Positions 46,089 to 56,292 of a stretch of 64,000 nucleotides of DNA are shown one piece after another. How positions within the stretch are numbered: position 1 is the first letter of the stretch; each line of letters begins with the position of its first letter. Source of the DNA: Hymenopellis radicata (taxonomy: Eukaryota; Basidiomycota; Agaricomycetes; Agaricales; Physalacriaceae); NCBI GenBank assembly GCA_015501595.1, contig JADNRX010000041.1:1-64000 (forward strand). Direction: 5' to 3'. A model generated the notes under the pieces. That model searched no databases, had not been told where the DNA came from, and saw only the letters and a list, made by a program, of their open reading frames with translations. Position numbers and translations under genes: made by a program.

Positions 46089-46612
46089 TTAGGCCTTGGT
46101 TGCTTTCGCCTCCGCGTCGACAAAGCCTCTCATGAACCTACTATCCATGAACTCAGTAATCCTCCTAATCTTGTTCCCTTGAACCTCAACAATCAACATA
46201 TATTCGTTATGCCACGGCGTCCCCAGCTTCGACGTGCCGTCCGAATTCACCTGGACAAATTCATCAGCATCGTCTGCGCGTATACATCGACTAGACCTAC
46301 GTGAGCGATAATAGTACCCTCGGATTTGGTTTCATAGACTTCATTAACTGTGTGCTAAAAAAACTCGCCGGATCAGCATAACCGTGATGACGCAGATACT
46401 ACCTTACACCCCTGCAACGCTCCGGGCGCAAACCACTTTTTAACACTCCCTTCCAGAGTCTTCACAAACTGGGACTTTGTCTGAGCAGGATGCCCCGCCG
46501 ACGCCGGTAAGAGAGTCAGCTGAAAGTCGTCTGTGAACAACCCCAGCGCTGTGTCCCAGTCATGGGCGGATGCCGCGAACAAGTAGGAGTGGAGTATGGC
46601 TGTGGTTGTCAT
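46089..46612 (-). CDS. SnoaL/NTF2-like domain protein A, right copy
   Basis: The mirror of 3592-4115. Exon 1 encodes the same HSYLFAASAHDWDTALGLF segment. The short GTATAC..CAG stretch that must be removed to stay in frame is kept in this copy as well, which favours a real 35 nt intron over a random frameshift. Downstream, about 80 bp absent from the left arm follow the stop. Function unknown. Confidence 0.73.
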
Positions 46613-46650
46613 GGAATAGAAGAGTGGTAACTTGTAACTTGATGGTGGTT

Positions 46651-46688
46651 GGGCCCTCGCCTTTTAAACGTTGAGGATTTCAAATTTG
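46651..46688 (-). promoter_or_regulatory. Conserved core promoter of NTF2-like gene A, right
   Basis: Reverse strand reads ACAAATTTGAAATCCTCAAC then GTTTAAAAGGCGAGGGCCC, equivalent to 3515-3554. Confidence 0.45.
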
Positions 46689-48087
46689 TCACCTAATATC
46701 GAAGTAAGGTGAGACGGCTCCGAGCAGGAGATGACACATCCATATGTCTTCCGACGTGCTGGTAGAGAGGGGTTCATGGCCATGAAGGAGAAGTGCTGGG
46801 ACACGGTTAAGAGGAAGCTGGACATGTAGGCACGCAGTCATGGTCAGATGTACGTCCTGAGGACAGTGAGCGGCGGCGCTCTGAGGCTAGTCCGCCACAA
46901 CCTGGACTTGTAGCACCTGACTGAAGCAGATGATCCGAAGGCCAGTCTGACGCCACTGGGTGCCATGGGGATGAAATCATGGGCAATATGCTTCGTAACG
47001 AGGACCTCTACGCGCTAAGTCGAACAACAGGACGCTTTAGAAGGCCGCTGTCGTAAGAACCAAGTAAGAACACATGATGGCGACAAATACCGGGTCTCTT
47101 CAAGACATAATTTCCGCGTCATCGTCTAGTAAAAGCGAAACCGATGCCTGCCTTATTCAGAATACGTCTAAAATCAAGATGTAACGAATGAATCAGTCTG
47201 TTGAATAGCATTAATGATGCCTCACAAGACGTCTAAAGTCTCCCAAGTTCATGGTGAAATAGAATCGGCGCAACGTCGCAATAGCATTTACCAAGCCAGA
47301 ACATCTCGTAGTAAGGGCACTCTATAGTGTTATCATGACGCGGTTTCCGTTAGACTTAAAGTTGTATCGGAAGAGCTGGAACAAATTTGAGTCGACACGG
47401 ATGAACAAACATAGCAAGAACAGACCGTATCGATTCCTTGAAGGCTCCTCATCGCCGCACCGACATGTCCTGCACCGTCTACCCAATCGACGGTCTGCGT
47501 CGGCATCCCCCTTCATTCCATTAAGCTGAGAATAAAGTTATTCCTCGCTCAAGGTGAGTAGAACCTTCCGTCTACGTATTCAATTAGGTAGAGTCTCTTC
47601 GTGACGAGATGAAGCATACCGGAGCCTGGCAACGTGTATCTCCGGGGGCAGTATCCTCCAGACCCCAAGCCTAATGCGCGTTCCGCGACCAATAACAATC
47701 CACCAACACAGCACGCCCCAGCTTCTTCGCATGACCCGCCGCATGTTCCCCGAAAATCTGTACTTGTAGTCGTCGAACTTTGGGCAGGAGGCGTTGACAT
47801 GCCGGCGGTCTGCAGCAAGCCATAGTAATGTCGCTATACCGTGGCAATGAGCATCATGAGGAATACGACTCCGGGCTGTAGATTACCTATTCAGAAACGC
47901 AGACGGTCATTGCTATGCATGGAACTATGGCGCGCCATGTATCTCTGAGCCATTTGGCATCCAGCGGAATAGCCGGTGAATACGACTTCTTGTAGGTAGG
48001 TGAAATTAGAACTGCGAAAACATTGGGGAAAGACAGAATGGCAACGAACATTTAGATTGGGATAATTGTCGTAGTCCAAATAATACT
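46689..48087. other. Region without a convincing gene, right arm
   Basis: Mirrors 2161-3514. A minus-strand 89-codon open frame (47549-47818) has no recognised domain and its left equivalent is interrupted, so it is unlikely to be a conserved gene. Confidence 0.3.
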
Positions 48088-48930
48088 TCACGAAGCTGCT
48101 GAAATTCTTGACCGAGTCGAGCGCGACGTTATGGTGACCGCTGATCCTTGGCTGATCCTACCCCAGACCATCTGTTCGTTCCCTGCAGCACCTGACAATG
48201 AATCATTTTGGGTAAAGATGCACGGCGCCATTATTGATATCTCGGAGGCTTGATGTTGGCATTGCTGGCAGCTGCGGCCGCGTAGTGGAGGTCCTTCCAA
48301 GCTGAGACCGGAGTCAATATCTACGAGGCCAGACAAAGATGAACCTAACAGTTCCAGCGATCCCGAGCCTTTGTGGAATCAGCGAATGCTAACGAGGCAG
48401 AAGTCAGGGACACACGTACCATTCCTTGAAGTCCAACGAGTGCGCGCTTTACTTTCATATTGTCCAGGCCAGAGGTTTGATATACAAGCTGAATAGGGAT
48501 ATCAGAGGGTAGATCATTAGGTTCTAAACGACATACCAATGATGCGCCCTTTTGATTACCGCCCAATTGGAGAACGCACTAGCATCCGTGACATTCAAGG
48601 ATGACTGCCATCCGTCTTCGGGTGTCAATCCTACCTCGAGAGCCGGAAAGGGCGGGGTAAGCCCTCTCGGCTGAGCGTCACGGAGAACAGTGAGCGTGCA
48701 AAGATGTTTCAGCGTAGGGTCCAGGCAAGGTCCAGGCATGCGGTTTATAACACGTCGATGAGATGACAATGTTTCGCAGTTGCCGTTTCTGAAGGAGAGG
48801 CGGTTCGGCGTTGTCTAAAGCGCAACGTTGTGAGCTCCACGACACCTCAATGTAACGCCGGACTGTCGGCCGTCCTGAATTGACGCGGAATGGTCTCCGA
48901 GAGAGTAGGTTGAAGAGAGACATGCAGAGC
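48088..48930 (-). pseudogene. Unidentified decayed gene, right copy
   Basis: The counterpart of 1300-2160. The frame through LPSDIPIQLVYQTSGLDNMK is continuous here (48345-48566) but frameshifted in the left arm. Other parts remain split over several frames. No family recognised. Confidence 0.3.
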
Positions 48931-49296
48931 TAACAAGACCAAACAGAGGCGTGATTATGCCCCTATTCACGCTTTGTCTATGGACGATCATACGCCTTTC
49001 GCTCCATTTGTCTGGCACTCCTTTATACACCGTTTATTTGCATTCAATTTGCATTCGTCTTTATCTTGAAGGCTTTTCGCCTGCCTTATGCAGTCTTGCT
49101 CCAAATGTCCTTTGTCACGCTATCACTTCTCACGGTTCCTCGCTCATACTTAAAGGCGTCCTAAATGTTGACATCTCCTACGATATTAGCCACCACCACC
49201 ACCACCATCATAAAACAATAGCGCCAAATCTTCTCTCTCGACATCTGCTCGTCCCTGCTCCCGACCTTCTACATTCGACGCGCTTCCGCAACTTCG

Positions 49297-50107
49297 ATGG
49301 GTTCCAATGCGACTGTTCCAATCACAGCATCTGAAGAGAACAGCAGCCACTTAGCGTTTCAGGAGACAGAACCGCGTCTACGCATTGTATGTCGTGCCCT
49401 TCTTTCATTATCTCACCTAGGACTCATTCCCACTCCTGTAGAACACGACACACAGCGACTCGGCGGGACCACTCACGATCACCTCATCCTCGCTTGTACA
49501 AATCATCCACGACGATCTCCAAAAGTCCCGACAAGCACTCTCCGAGCAATCGCGGGCGACTGCCGCTCAATCTCAGACGTATCTCAGCATCATCGATGGC
49601 TTGACGTCGGTGATTAGGGAAAAAGATGCTGCTTTGGAAGATGCGCAATCGACGATTCGACTGCTGCATGGAGATCAGAAGCGGCGCGTGCAGCGGCTTC
49701 GCTATCAAGTCTACGTGGTAGGCCAACTTAAGATTCGGGCTCAGTCTAAACGATCCACTGAGCTCGAGGGGACTATCAGATATTGTCGGGCGAGGATCAA
49801 TGGAACGGAGTTGGCCCTAAGGGAGGCTAAGAAGTCGGTGGGTCAGACAGCCATCGAAACCAAGTTCTGGAAGACGACCGCGATCAATCGTGGTCTTGCT
49901 CTGCATAAACAGTCGATGCAGTCTCGGCTGATGGTGCATTTCTGCGAGGCAGATACCATTGCACGGTTCATATTCATGGCCATCTCCGACGAATGCGACT
50001 GGATTCTGTGGGGTTTGATGTTGTTGGTGTGGTACAGCTTGATTCTTGAATGCGCCGTTGGTCACGGGGATGCTCGTTGTCAGAAACTTGGATGGACAGG
50101 TCGTTGA
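49297..50107 (+). CDS. Coiled-coil, tail-anchored membrane protein, right copy
   Basis: Exons 49297-49386 and 49442-50107 (55 nt intron) encode about 251 residues. The N-terminus MGSNATVPITASEENSS leads into SLVQIIHDDLQKSRQALSEQ and IREKDAALEDAQSTIRLL, a heptad-like coiled coil. The C-terminus has one strong membrane helix (DWILWGLMLLVWYSLILEC) followed by about 16 residues, fitting a tail anchor. Compared with the left copy, 75 nt are missing in frame after KRRVQ, while the membrane helix stays in frame. No named family recognised. This is the more intact copy. Confidence 0.6.
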
Positions 50108-50165
50108 TTAGAGGTCGTACATGTTATGATGAATTTTAGCTACTCATAAGAGATAAGTACATCTC

Positions 50166-50913
50166 AAGCCACGTGTTACTGTTTAGGAGAGACGAGAACG
50201 AGGCACTCGAGACTTTGGGCGCCGGGGTTGTCGTGTGATCTAGTATGAAGACGCCAATGTACATGTCGTTAGCGCGCAGAACTTACGCAAAAATGGCCTA
50301 GCGATATAGTCGGTATCGATGGCGCGTTGTGCTCAGCACTTAGCCTCATACTCCCGCGCGTGGAGATAGAGGTTCGAAAAATGTGACTGTGATGTGATTC
50401 CGCCACTTGCTCTTGACTTTGATGTCCCTTTCGTCGCCTCGCGTATTTCTTCCGGTTTTCTTGCGATGTCCTTCATCTCGCTATGACATTGGGTACCCAC
50501 ACATTTAGCCGTTGGAATGTCTACAGTTTGAATAGGTCGTTTCAAGGTCCGCTTACTGCACAGTAAAGTATTCTGAGCTGTGAGCGGTGTACACAAGTTC
50601 TTCGCTACTGTAGATACTCTATGCGGCGCTGTGCGGGCTTCCAAAAGCTTACTGCGCCTTCTTCTGTACCGCACTCTCGTAAAAACTCGGCGCTCAAGCA
50701 CTGCCTTTTTTGCCCTGGTGCGTGCGTCTTTTGTGCTATGCAGCGTCGCTGATCAATGAACAACAGAACATTGATCGTCGATCTGCGCGCTTAACATTTC
50801 CTCATGATGGTTGTCAGTGCCCAACAATGATGGCACCCCTCGACAATAAAAGCCAGCTCCGAGGCCTCAGAGCCCCCATTTTTTCTTTCTTCTTCGCCAT
50901 ATCCCACCTCACC
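50166..50913. other. Intergenic region right of the duplication
   Basis: Outside the confirmed arm homology. A 122-codon minus-strand ORF (50333-50701) is basic and low in family signal, so I do not call it a gene. The promoter of the ABC transporter gene should lie in the last few hundred bases. Confidence 0.3.
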
Positions 50914-53479
50914 ATGGAGCAACAACTGAAGACGACTTCGAAGAAGGCGCATGACGCCGAGGAGCTGAAGACCATCGACCTTGGTGTGTTCAAGCTCACT
51001 TTGCCTGTCAAGTCGGAGCGCTGGGATCCATGGGACCAGATGAAACACGTCACTAGTGCCCTCCCGCTCAGTCGACGACTCGCCACCGAAGTATACTCTC
51101 TGGACCCGCTGTTATCGTGTGCATACGTGGCGCTGCAGTTCTGGAAGGGCGTAGAGGCTGCCGTGGTACTATATTTTTCTACGAGGCTGCTGAGGATTGT
51201 ACGTGCTGTGTATTGTTCCTGTGTACGTGGGTTTGAACTAATCGCGATGCTTTAGATTGAGATAGGACTTCTGAACGGGAGTCCCGACATCAGTGCTATC
51301 TCTATGGCGGTGTTCGCCAGACTGGCTTGTGTCGTGGCCGCGGCTGTCTTGAACTGGGCCTCGTACGTCCACTCGCACATCGTACTATTGTTATAGCGAG
51401 ACTGACATGTTTGAATGCAGCGAACAGATGCTTCCTCGATTGAAGTCTAGGATAACAACGTATTTCGAGCTTTACCTGATGCAAGGTATGGATCATCTCA
51501 TCTGCACCGTCATTAACCCATTGTTCTCATAGCCAATCTGCGCGTTGATGTACCCACGTCTCAAGGTATGCCTCCGTCGGAATCAAAACGCGCGACATCG
51601 CTCACGCATTTCCTAGAACCGCGCAGCTCCATTGAAGTCACAGCACAAGAGGCGTGGTTCGCCTTCTTGGACGTCGTGGAATTCTGCGTAGACACAACAA
51701 GGACTATCAGCCAACTAGCCTTGCTCTTCCAGGCGTCGCGTGAGATTGGATCGCCGTTGTTTGTATTCATCTGCATTCTGAAGCCGGTCTACCTCGCGTC
51801 TGAGAAAATAGGCCTGTGGCACATACGTACGTATCTCATCCACAACAGATCAATGGCGATCATGACCGTTTTCTTGCATGCAGCCCACATCACTTACATC
51901 GACAATGCCCATAAGAAGAGAATGCGGGCCCTCAACGGTATGACAGCACCTGGATACAGAGCTGAAGTCCTTGGAGGTGATCTAGTGAAGTACATCCTCG
52001 CGGGTGAGTATATCCTCTTCAATTCAAAGACTGTCTTCCTTAACTCTTCGACTGTAGAGTACAAAAAAGCGGCTACCCTGCTTGGTGGCGTTTCAGACTA
52101 CTGGCCGGTACTCCAGTATCTACAGACAAAGACACCTGTGCGTGAGCTCATATCCGAACTCTTAGGAGTCTTTCCCGTTGTAAGTCATTCATTCACGAGA
52201 CGCGCCTCTGGTACTCAACACTAGCATAGGCGTATTTTTCAGTTCAAGCAATCCTCGACCCTTCTAAGCTCTCTATCGCTGAAGTTTCGATTCTCCAGCA
52301 GTCATCATCGATGCTGGAAATGGCACTCCGACGGATGATCAGAAATGTCAGGCACTTCCAAGCACAGTGCCAGGAGCTGCGGAACATCTACGAGGTCGAG
52401 AACATCCAGAACATCCTAGATGATGGGACGGTTGCTTATCCGGGAAAAGACGAAAAGAACTCGGCTGGCATGTCGTTCGAGCTGAGGTATGCATTGATGC
52501 TAGGGTGACTCGGAAAACGTCGTACTTATAACGTACTAGAAACCTCTCGTTCACGTACTCTGGAAGTCAGACGACGAAGCCGAGTCTGACCAACGTGAAT
52601 CTCACAATCAAGCCAGGTCAGCTGGTTGTCTTTGTTGGCTCTAATGGGAGCGGAAAGTCGACCATCCTCAAGCTGCTTTCCCGGATGTACGACCCGACAT
52701 CTGGACCCGATTCTCTCCTCGTCGACGGTCTCCCCATCTCCCAGTACCGTATACACGACTTGCGTGAGTCGACTGCAACGTTAACTCAGGATCACCGCCT
52801 GTTCCCACTGTCTCTTGGGGAAAACATTGGCGTTGGGAACGTTGATATGGTTCACAACATGGACACGATTACGAGAGCTGCGGATATGGCCGGGGCGATC
52901 CATTGTATCGAGAAATTGGAGCACAAGTTTGACACGTTCTTGGATCCGCAGAATGAGGCCTATGGTCATCGGATACCGACAGAGAATGATCATCCTTTGA
53001 ACGTCGAGCTAGAGAAGTTGGAGAAGAAGAAAGAGCTATCGGGCGGGGAAAAGCAGCGTATCGTGGCGTCAGTATATTATCGACTCTTTCAAGCAAGTCA
53101 GTCTGATATCATGGTATTAGCGCCCGGACATTCATGCGCTTCACCACCGGGAAAGTGAAGTACGTCGCTGTGGACGAACCCAGTTCTGCTTTGGATCCCG
53201 ACGGGGAGCTACAGCTATTCGACAACCTCATCAAAGCTCGTGAAGGGAAGACGATGATATTCGTAACCCATAGATTTGCGCACCTCACCAAGCATGCGGA
53301 TCTCATTGTGTACGTCGCTTTTTCGCTTTGCTGACCACCGCTGATCGAACGACAGATGCATGAGAGACGGGAGTGTCTCCGAATCCGGAACGCACAGTGA
53401 ACTCATGGAGCTGGATGGCGAGTATGCCAAGTTGTACAATATCCAGGCTAGTGCTTTTGTGAACGATAGTGATAATTAG
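50914..53479 (+). CDS. ABC half-transporter
   Basis: A multi-exon gene starting MEQQLKTTSKKAHDAEELK, with one membrane domain followed by one nucleotide-binding domain. The NBD shows Walker A (VGSNGSGKSTILKLL, about 52634-52680), signature LSGGEKQR (53038), Walker B and D-loop (YVAVDEPSSALDP) and the H-loop His in FVTHRFAHL. The membrane part is weakly hydrophobic (SCAYVALQFWKGVEAAVVLY). It ends KLYNIQASAFVNDSDN. It would work as a homodimer; the substrate is unknown. Whether it belongs to the same functional unit as the arms is not shown by the sequence. Confidence 0.82.
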
Positions 53480-53602
53480 GCGACTTAGTTTGCCCACATA
53501 ACAAGCCCTCGATATTGGATGATATATAGATCATGTCTTCAATCAATATCAGCAGTGTAGAATCTGCTGTGCCTGCTATCACCATATTATAACGCTGGGA
53601 CT

Positions 53603-54900
53603 CTAATTCACGTCAGCGTTCTGCGCTTCGTCTTTTCCCTTGTCCATCCCCCAGGTATTGTCCTATCAAAAGCATCAGCGTCAAGTCCTGAAATATGTGA
53701 ACGTGGGGCATACAACATAGTGAGCACCATCCTTGACTTTGTCCCATGCACCGTTGATGAAGTCTTTGAAATCTCGCCCGTCAAGAGTACTACCTGAGTC
53801 GTCGTGGCTGTCCATGCCGAGATTGTTATCCTAATGACAGCGTCGTACCATCAAATCGGAAGCAGGTAATGAATCGACATACAATGAAATGTGCGGCCTT
53901 CTTGGTCTCATCCCAGACCCAATGCCCAGGATGGAAATCATGAATATCTAGCCCACGGCGCATGCTCGGAAACTCGAACACACATCCCGGGATTGGATTA
54001 GCGGGGTCGCAGTATTTCGATCGACGTTGATTAGCGGGCTGAGATTGCTGCTGTGTAGACTCTTGTGCAGCGTCTTCGCCTTTATCCTTCCCAATATAAT
54101 TGTCCTTCAAGTTCACATCAACGGACAAACAAAAGAGAGAGTAAAGGCCGCGTACAAACAAGTGAATGCCCTCTTTCCCTATGTTTATGATATCGCCTAT
54201 TTTATCAAAATCGGGGATATGAATACCCCGCCCGTCGAGGTTGCGAGTTGAATGCAGGTTGGAAAGATTTGACAAATCCAGTTCACAACCGGGCGTGAGA
54301 GCGGAGATATTGCACGTCTTTGATTCTGGACCGCGACGCTGAGGTTGGACACTGGGTTGACTCGGAGGAGGAGAAACCTGTGATGCTGGGTCCGGTTGCG
54401 ATTGCGATTGGGGACTGGCTTGAGCAGCTTCCGAATCCTTATGGTCCTTCTACACGGAATTTTACATCTCACCAGCGAGCTAAAGAATCTGAAGCGACGT
54501 ACCCACATACCGACCCCGTCTCCAATGATATCAAAGATGTTGGTTATATCTCCCAAGCCAATCCGGCTTCGGCGCGCGTCGAGTTCGCGTGGAGCGTGGT
54601 GTGTGGAAAGAGCTTCCAGATCTAGGCGGCAGCCAACCTGCGGGCTGGAAAGATCACAGGTCCCTCTCTATTGGTGGCGGAGTAAACAAGGCTGGCAAAG
54701 ATCTCATATCTGGTCATCTTACCTGCGCAAGTTGGGCATTACTGAGATCTTCGCTCTTGCGCACCAAGTATTAGCGTCGAACAGCGATAAATGAATAAGA
54801 AACATACTCGAGCTAATTCCCCGGATGATTCAGCGGCTGGAGCAGCTTTCGACGCGAGCGTGACAGCCAGGAGAACGTAGATAACGTTGATAGAACGCAT
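53603..54900 (-). CDS. Secreted protein with repeated exon modules
   Basis: The signal peptide is MRSINVIYVLLAVTLASKAA. Several exons then repeat one theme: a C-x8-C pair (CNISALTPGC, CDPANPIPGC), a short acidic/hydrophobic stretch, and an intron placed just before a motif of the type DNxxGxDKGxD. Examples are GKDKGED,AAQ; LGMDSHDD; and WGMDKGKDEAQ before the stop. A Pro/Gln/Ser-rich linker (SPQSQSQPDPASQVSPPPSQ) separates the first modules. Introns fall at equivalent places in each repeat, so the gene probably grew by exon duplication. The 5' exons between 54800 and 54560 are short and not fully resolved. Family and function are unknown; it may be an extracellular matrix or effector-type protein. 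Confidence 0.65.
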
Positions 54901-55890
54901 GGTAGACGAATGAAAGAAGTCGTTAGTTATATTGGGCCAGCCAATATAGGAGTAGAGAGAGAAGCGATTTCAAGAGCGCCAGGCTGTTGAGGAAGGTAGA
55001 TGACTATCATAAGCTTTATAACAGACGCAATCGCGAAGAACTTGGGTGGTTGAACGGAACCATGAGGAGGTGGAAAAGCCCGTGTTCGGATGGAAGTCGT
55101 TGCTGCAGTGTAAACGGGGGTCGGGCGGCGGGATGTGCAACGTGGGTTCTGATGATCGGCTTCCGGCGACAGCGATAGGCAGGGAACAGCGGAGAAACGA
55201 CCTTGAATGCAGTGACTGTGTAGTCCGTTTGCAACGCGTCTCCATGCGCACGTGGTGGCCGATCACCCCGATGTTTCTCACGCCTTGGGTTTGTCCAATC
55301 CCGCGATTTCCCCAACAACCATTCCCCATACCAGGCAGTGAAGGACTTGTGGTATACCGCCAACATATCAATTTTTGCCATGGCATGTCTCAGTCCGGAA
55401 TTCGTTTCCTTGCCAAACTCGTCATATGTTTGGTCTTCCCTTGGTTTTGGTCGGAACTTGGGCGCCACGTCGGACACGACACTTCTTTTCTTTCAACATT
55501 GCCGTAGTACTCAACAACTGGAGCTCAGTCATCGCATCTCTGTACACTCTTTCTTGGGTTTCGTACGCCAAGAATGGGTGATACATCTCGTGCATATGTC
55601 GCCGCCTTATCTCGCTCATTGTTTCTGCACAGATACAATTCTATCACACGGTTTGATGGTCCACGAGCTCGCGTTTTTATGGGCACGTCTTCTCCAATAA
55701 GCAGTCCACGGAACAATACAGCGGTATAAGCACCATCCAGGATAATAGGTCTGATGGACTTGTTACTCACGTGTCTATCGAATAATCTAGAGCGAAAGTC
55801 GCTAGTGTGGAAGAACAGATCATCACACAAGAAACGAGTGCTCGTGATATTGTGGATCTTCTTGTTCATGGACCATGCATCTTTCATCCG
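54901..55890 (-). other. Possible unidentified minus-strand gene
   Basis: Two open pieces have protein-like composition. One starts MSEIRRRHMHEMYHPFLAYE at 55619. The other contains REDQTYDEFGKETNSGLRHA (55400-55460) and continues to YHKSFTAWYGEWLLG. They lie in different frames and I could not find a convincing intron to join them. No domain is recognised. Confidence 0.25.
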
Positions 55891-56292
55891 TCCATCCCTT
55901 TCTCGAATGTCAACGTTCCATGACGTGCTTCTCTTGCTGCTGCTACTTGCGTGCGTGTGTTCACGTAACTGTATGCTTGGGTATTTTTTTGTAACGACGA
56001 TACTCGCGCAGAGATGATTGTCAACCAGGCAATTTTGCTCAGGCCTACACTAGAAGGCAGTGACACTAGCTGGGCCTCGGATGCGGAATGCCTTATCCAA
56101 GCCAATAATGTCGAACTGATGCTGGTCGCGACAAGCAAGGTTCGTTCTCACCAGGTACGCATTGCATATAAGACCAGCATGCCACATCTGCCTCTCTCCC
56201 ACCCACCCACTCCCTTCGTTCGTTCTTCGCACCTAGGTCGGCACTGGGATTGATTTTCTCCTTTACTTGTCATTGCGCGTAGTGTCTAGAAA
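55891..56292. other. Intergenic, upstream of the secreted Ser/Ala-rich protein
   Basis: No supported gene. A pyrimidine-rich tract (CTCTCCCACCCACCCACTCC, near 56195) lies about 100 bp before the next ATG, a common fungal promoter feature. Confidence 0.35.

Larger units (their letters stand above)
27825..50165 (-). repeat. Right arm of giant inverted duplication
   Basis: This is the reverse-complement partner of 1-16681. It is about 5.7 kb longer, mainly because of the 7.5 kb transposon at 31325-38790. It lacks the left-specific 1.4 kb next to NTF2-like gene A and lacks the left MITE. Gene order is F, B, (transposon), E, D, oxygenase, tRNA-Phe, A, coiled-coil gene, mirrored relative to the left arm. 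Homology beyond 50165 cannot be tested because the left arm runs off the window. Confidence 0.95.

Noticed and set aside
50333..50701. 122-codon minus-strand ORF between the arm and the ABC transporter gene
   Set aside because: Basic, low-information composition, no introns or domain, no support from a second copy.
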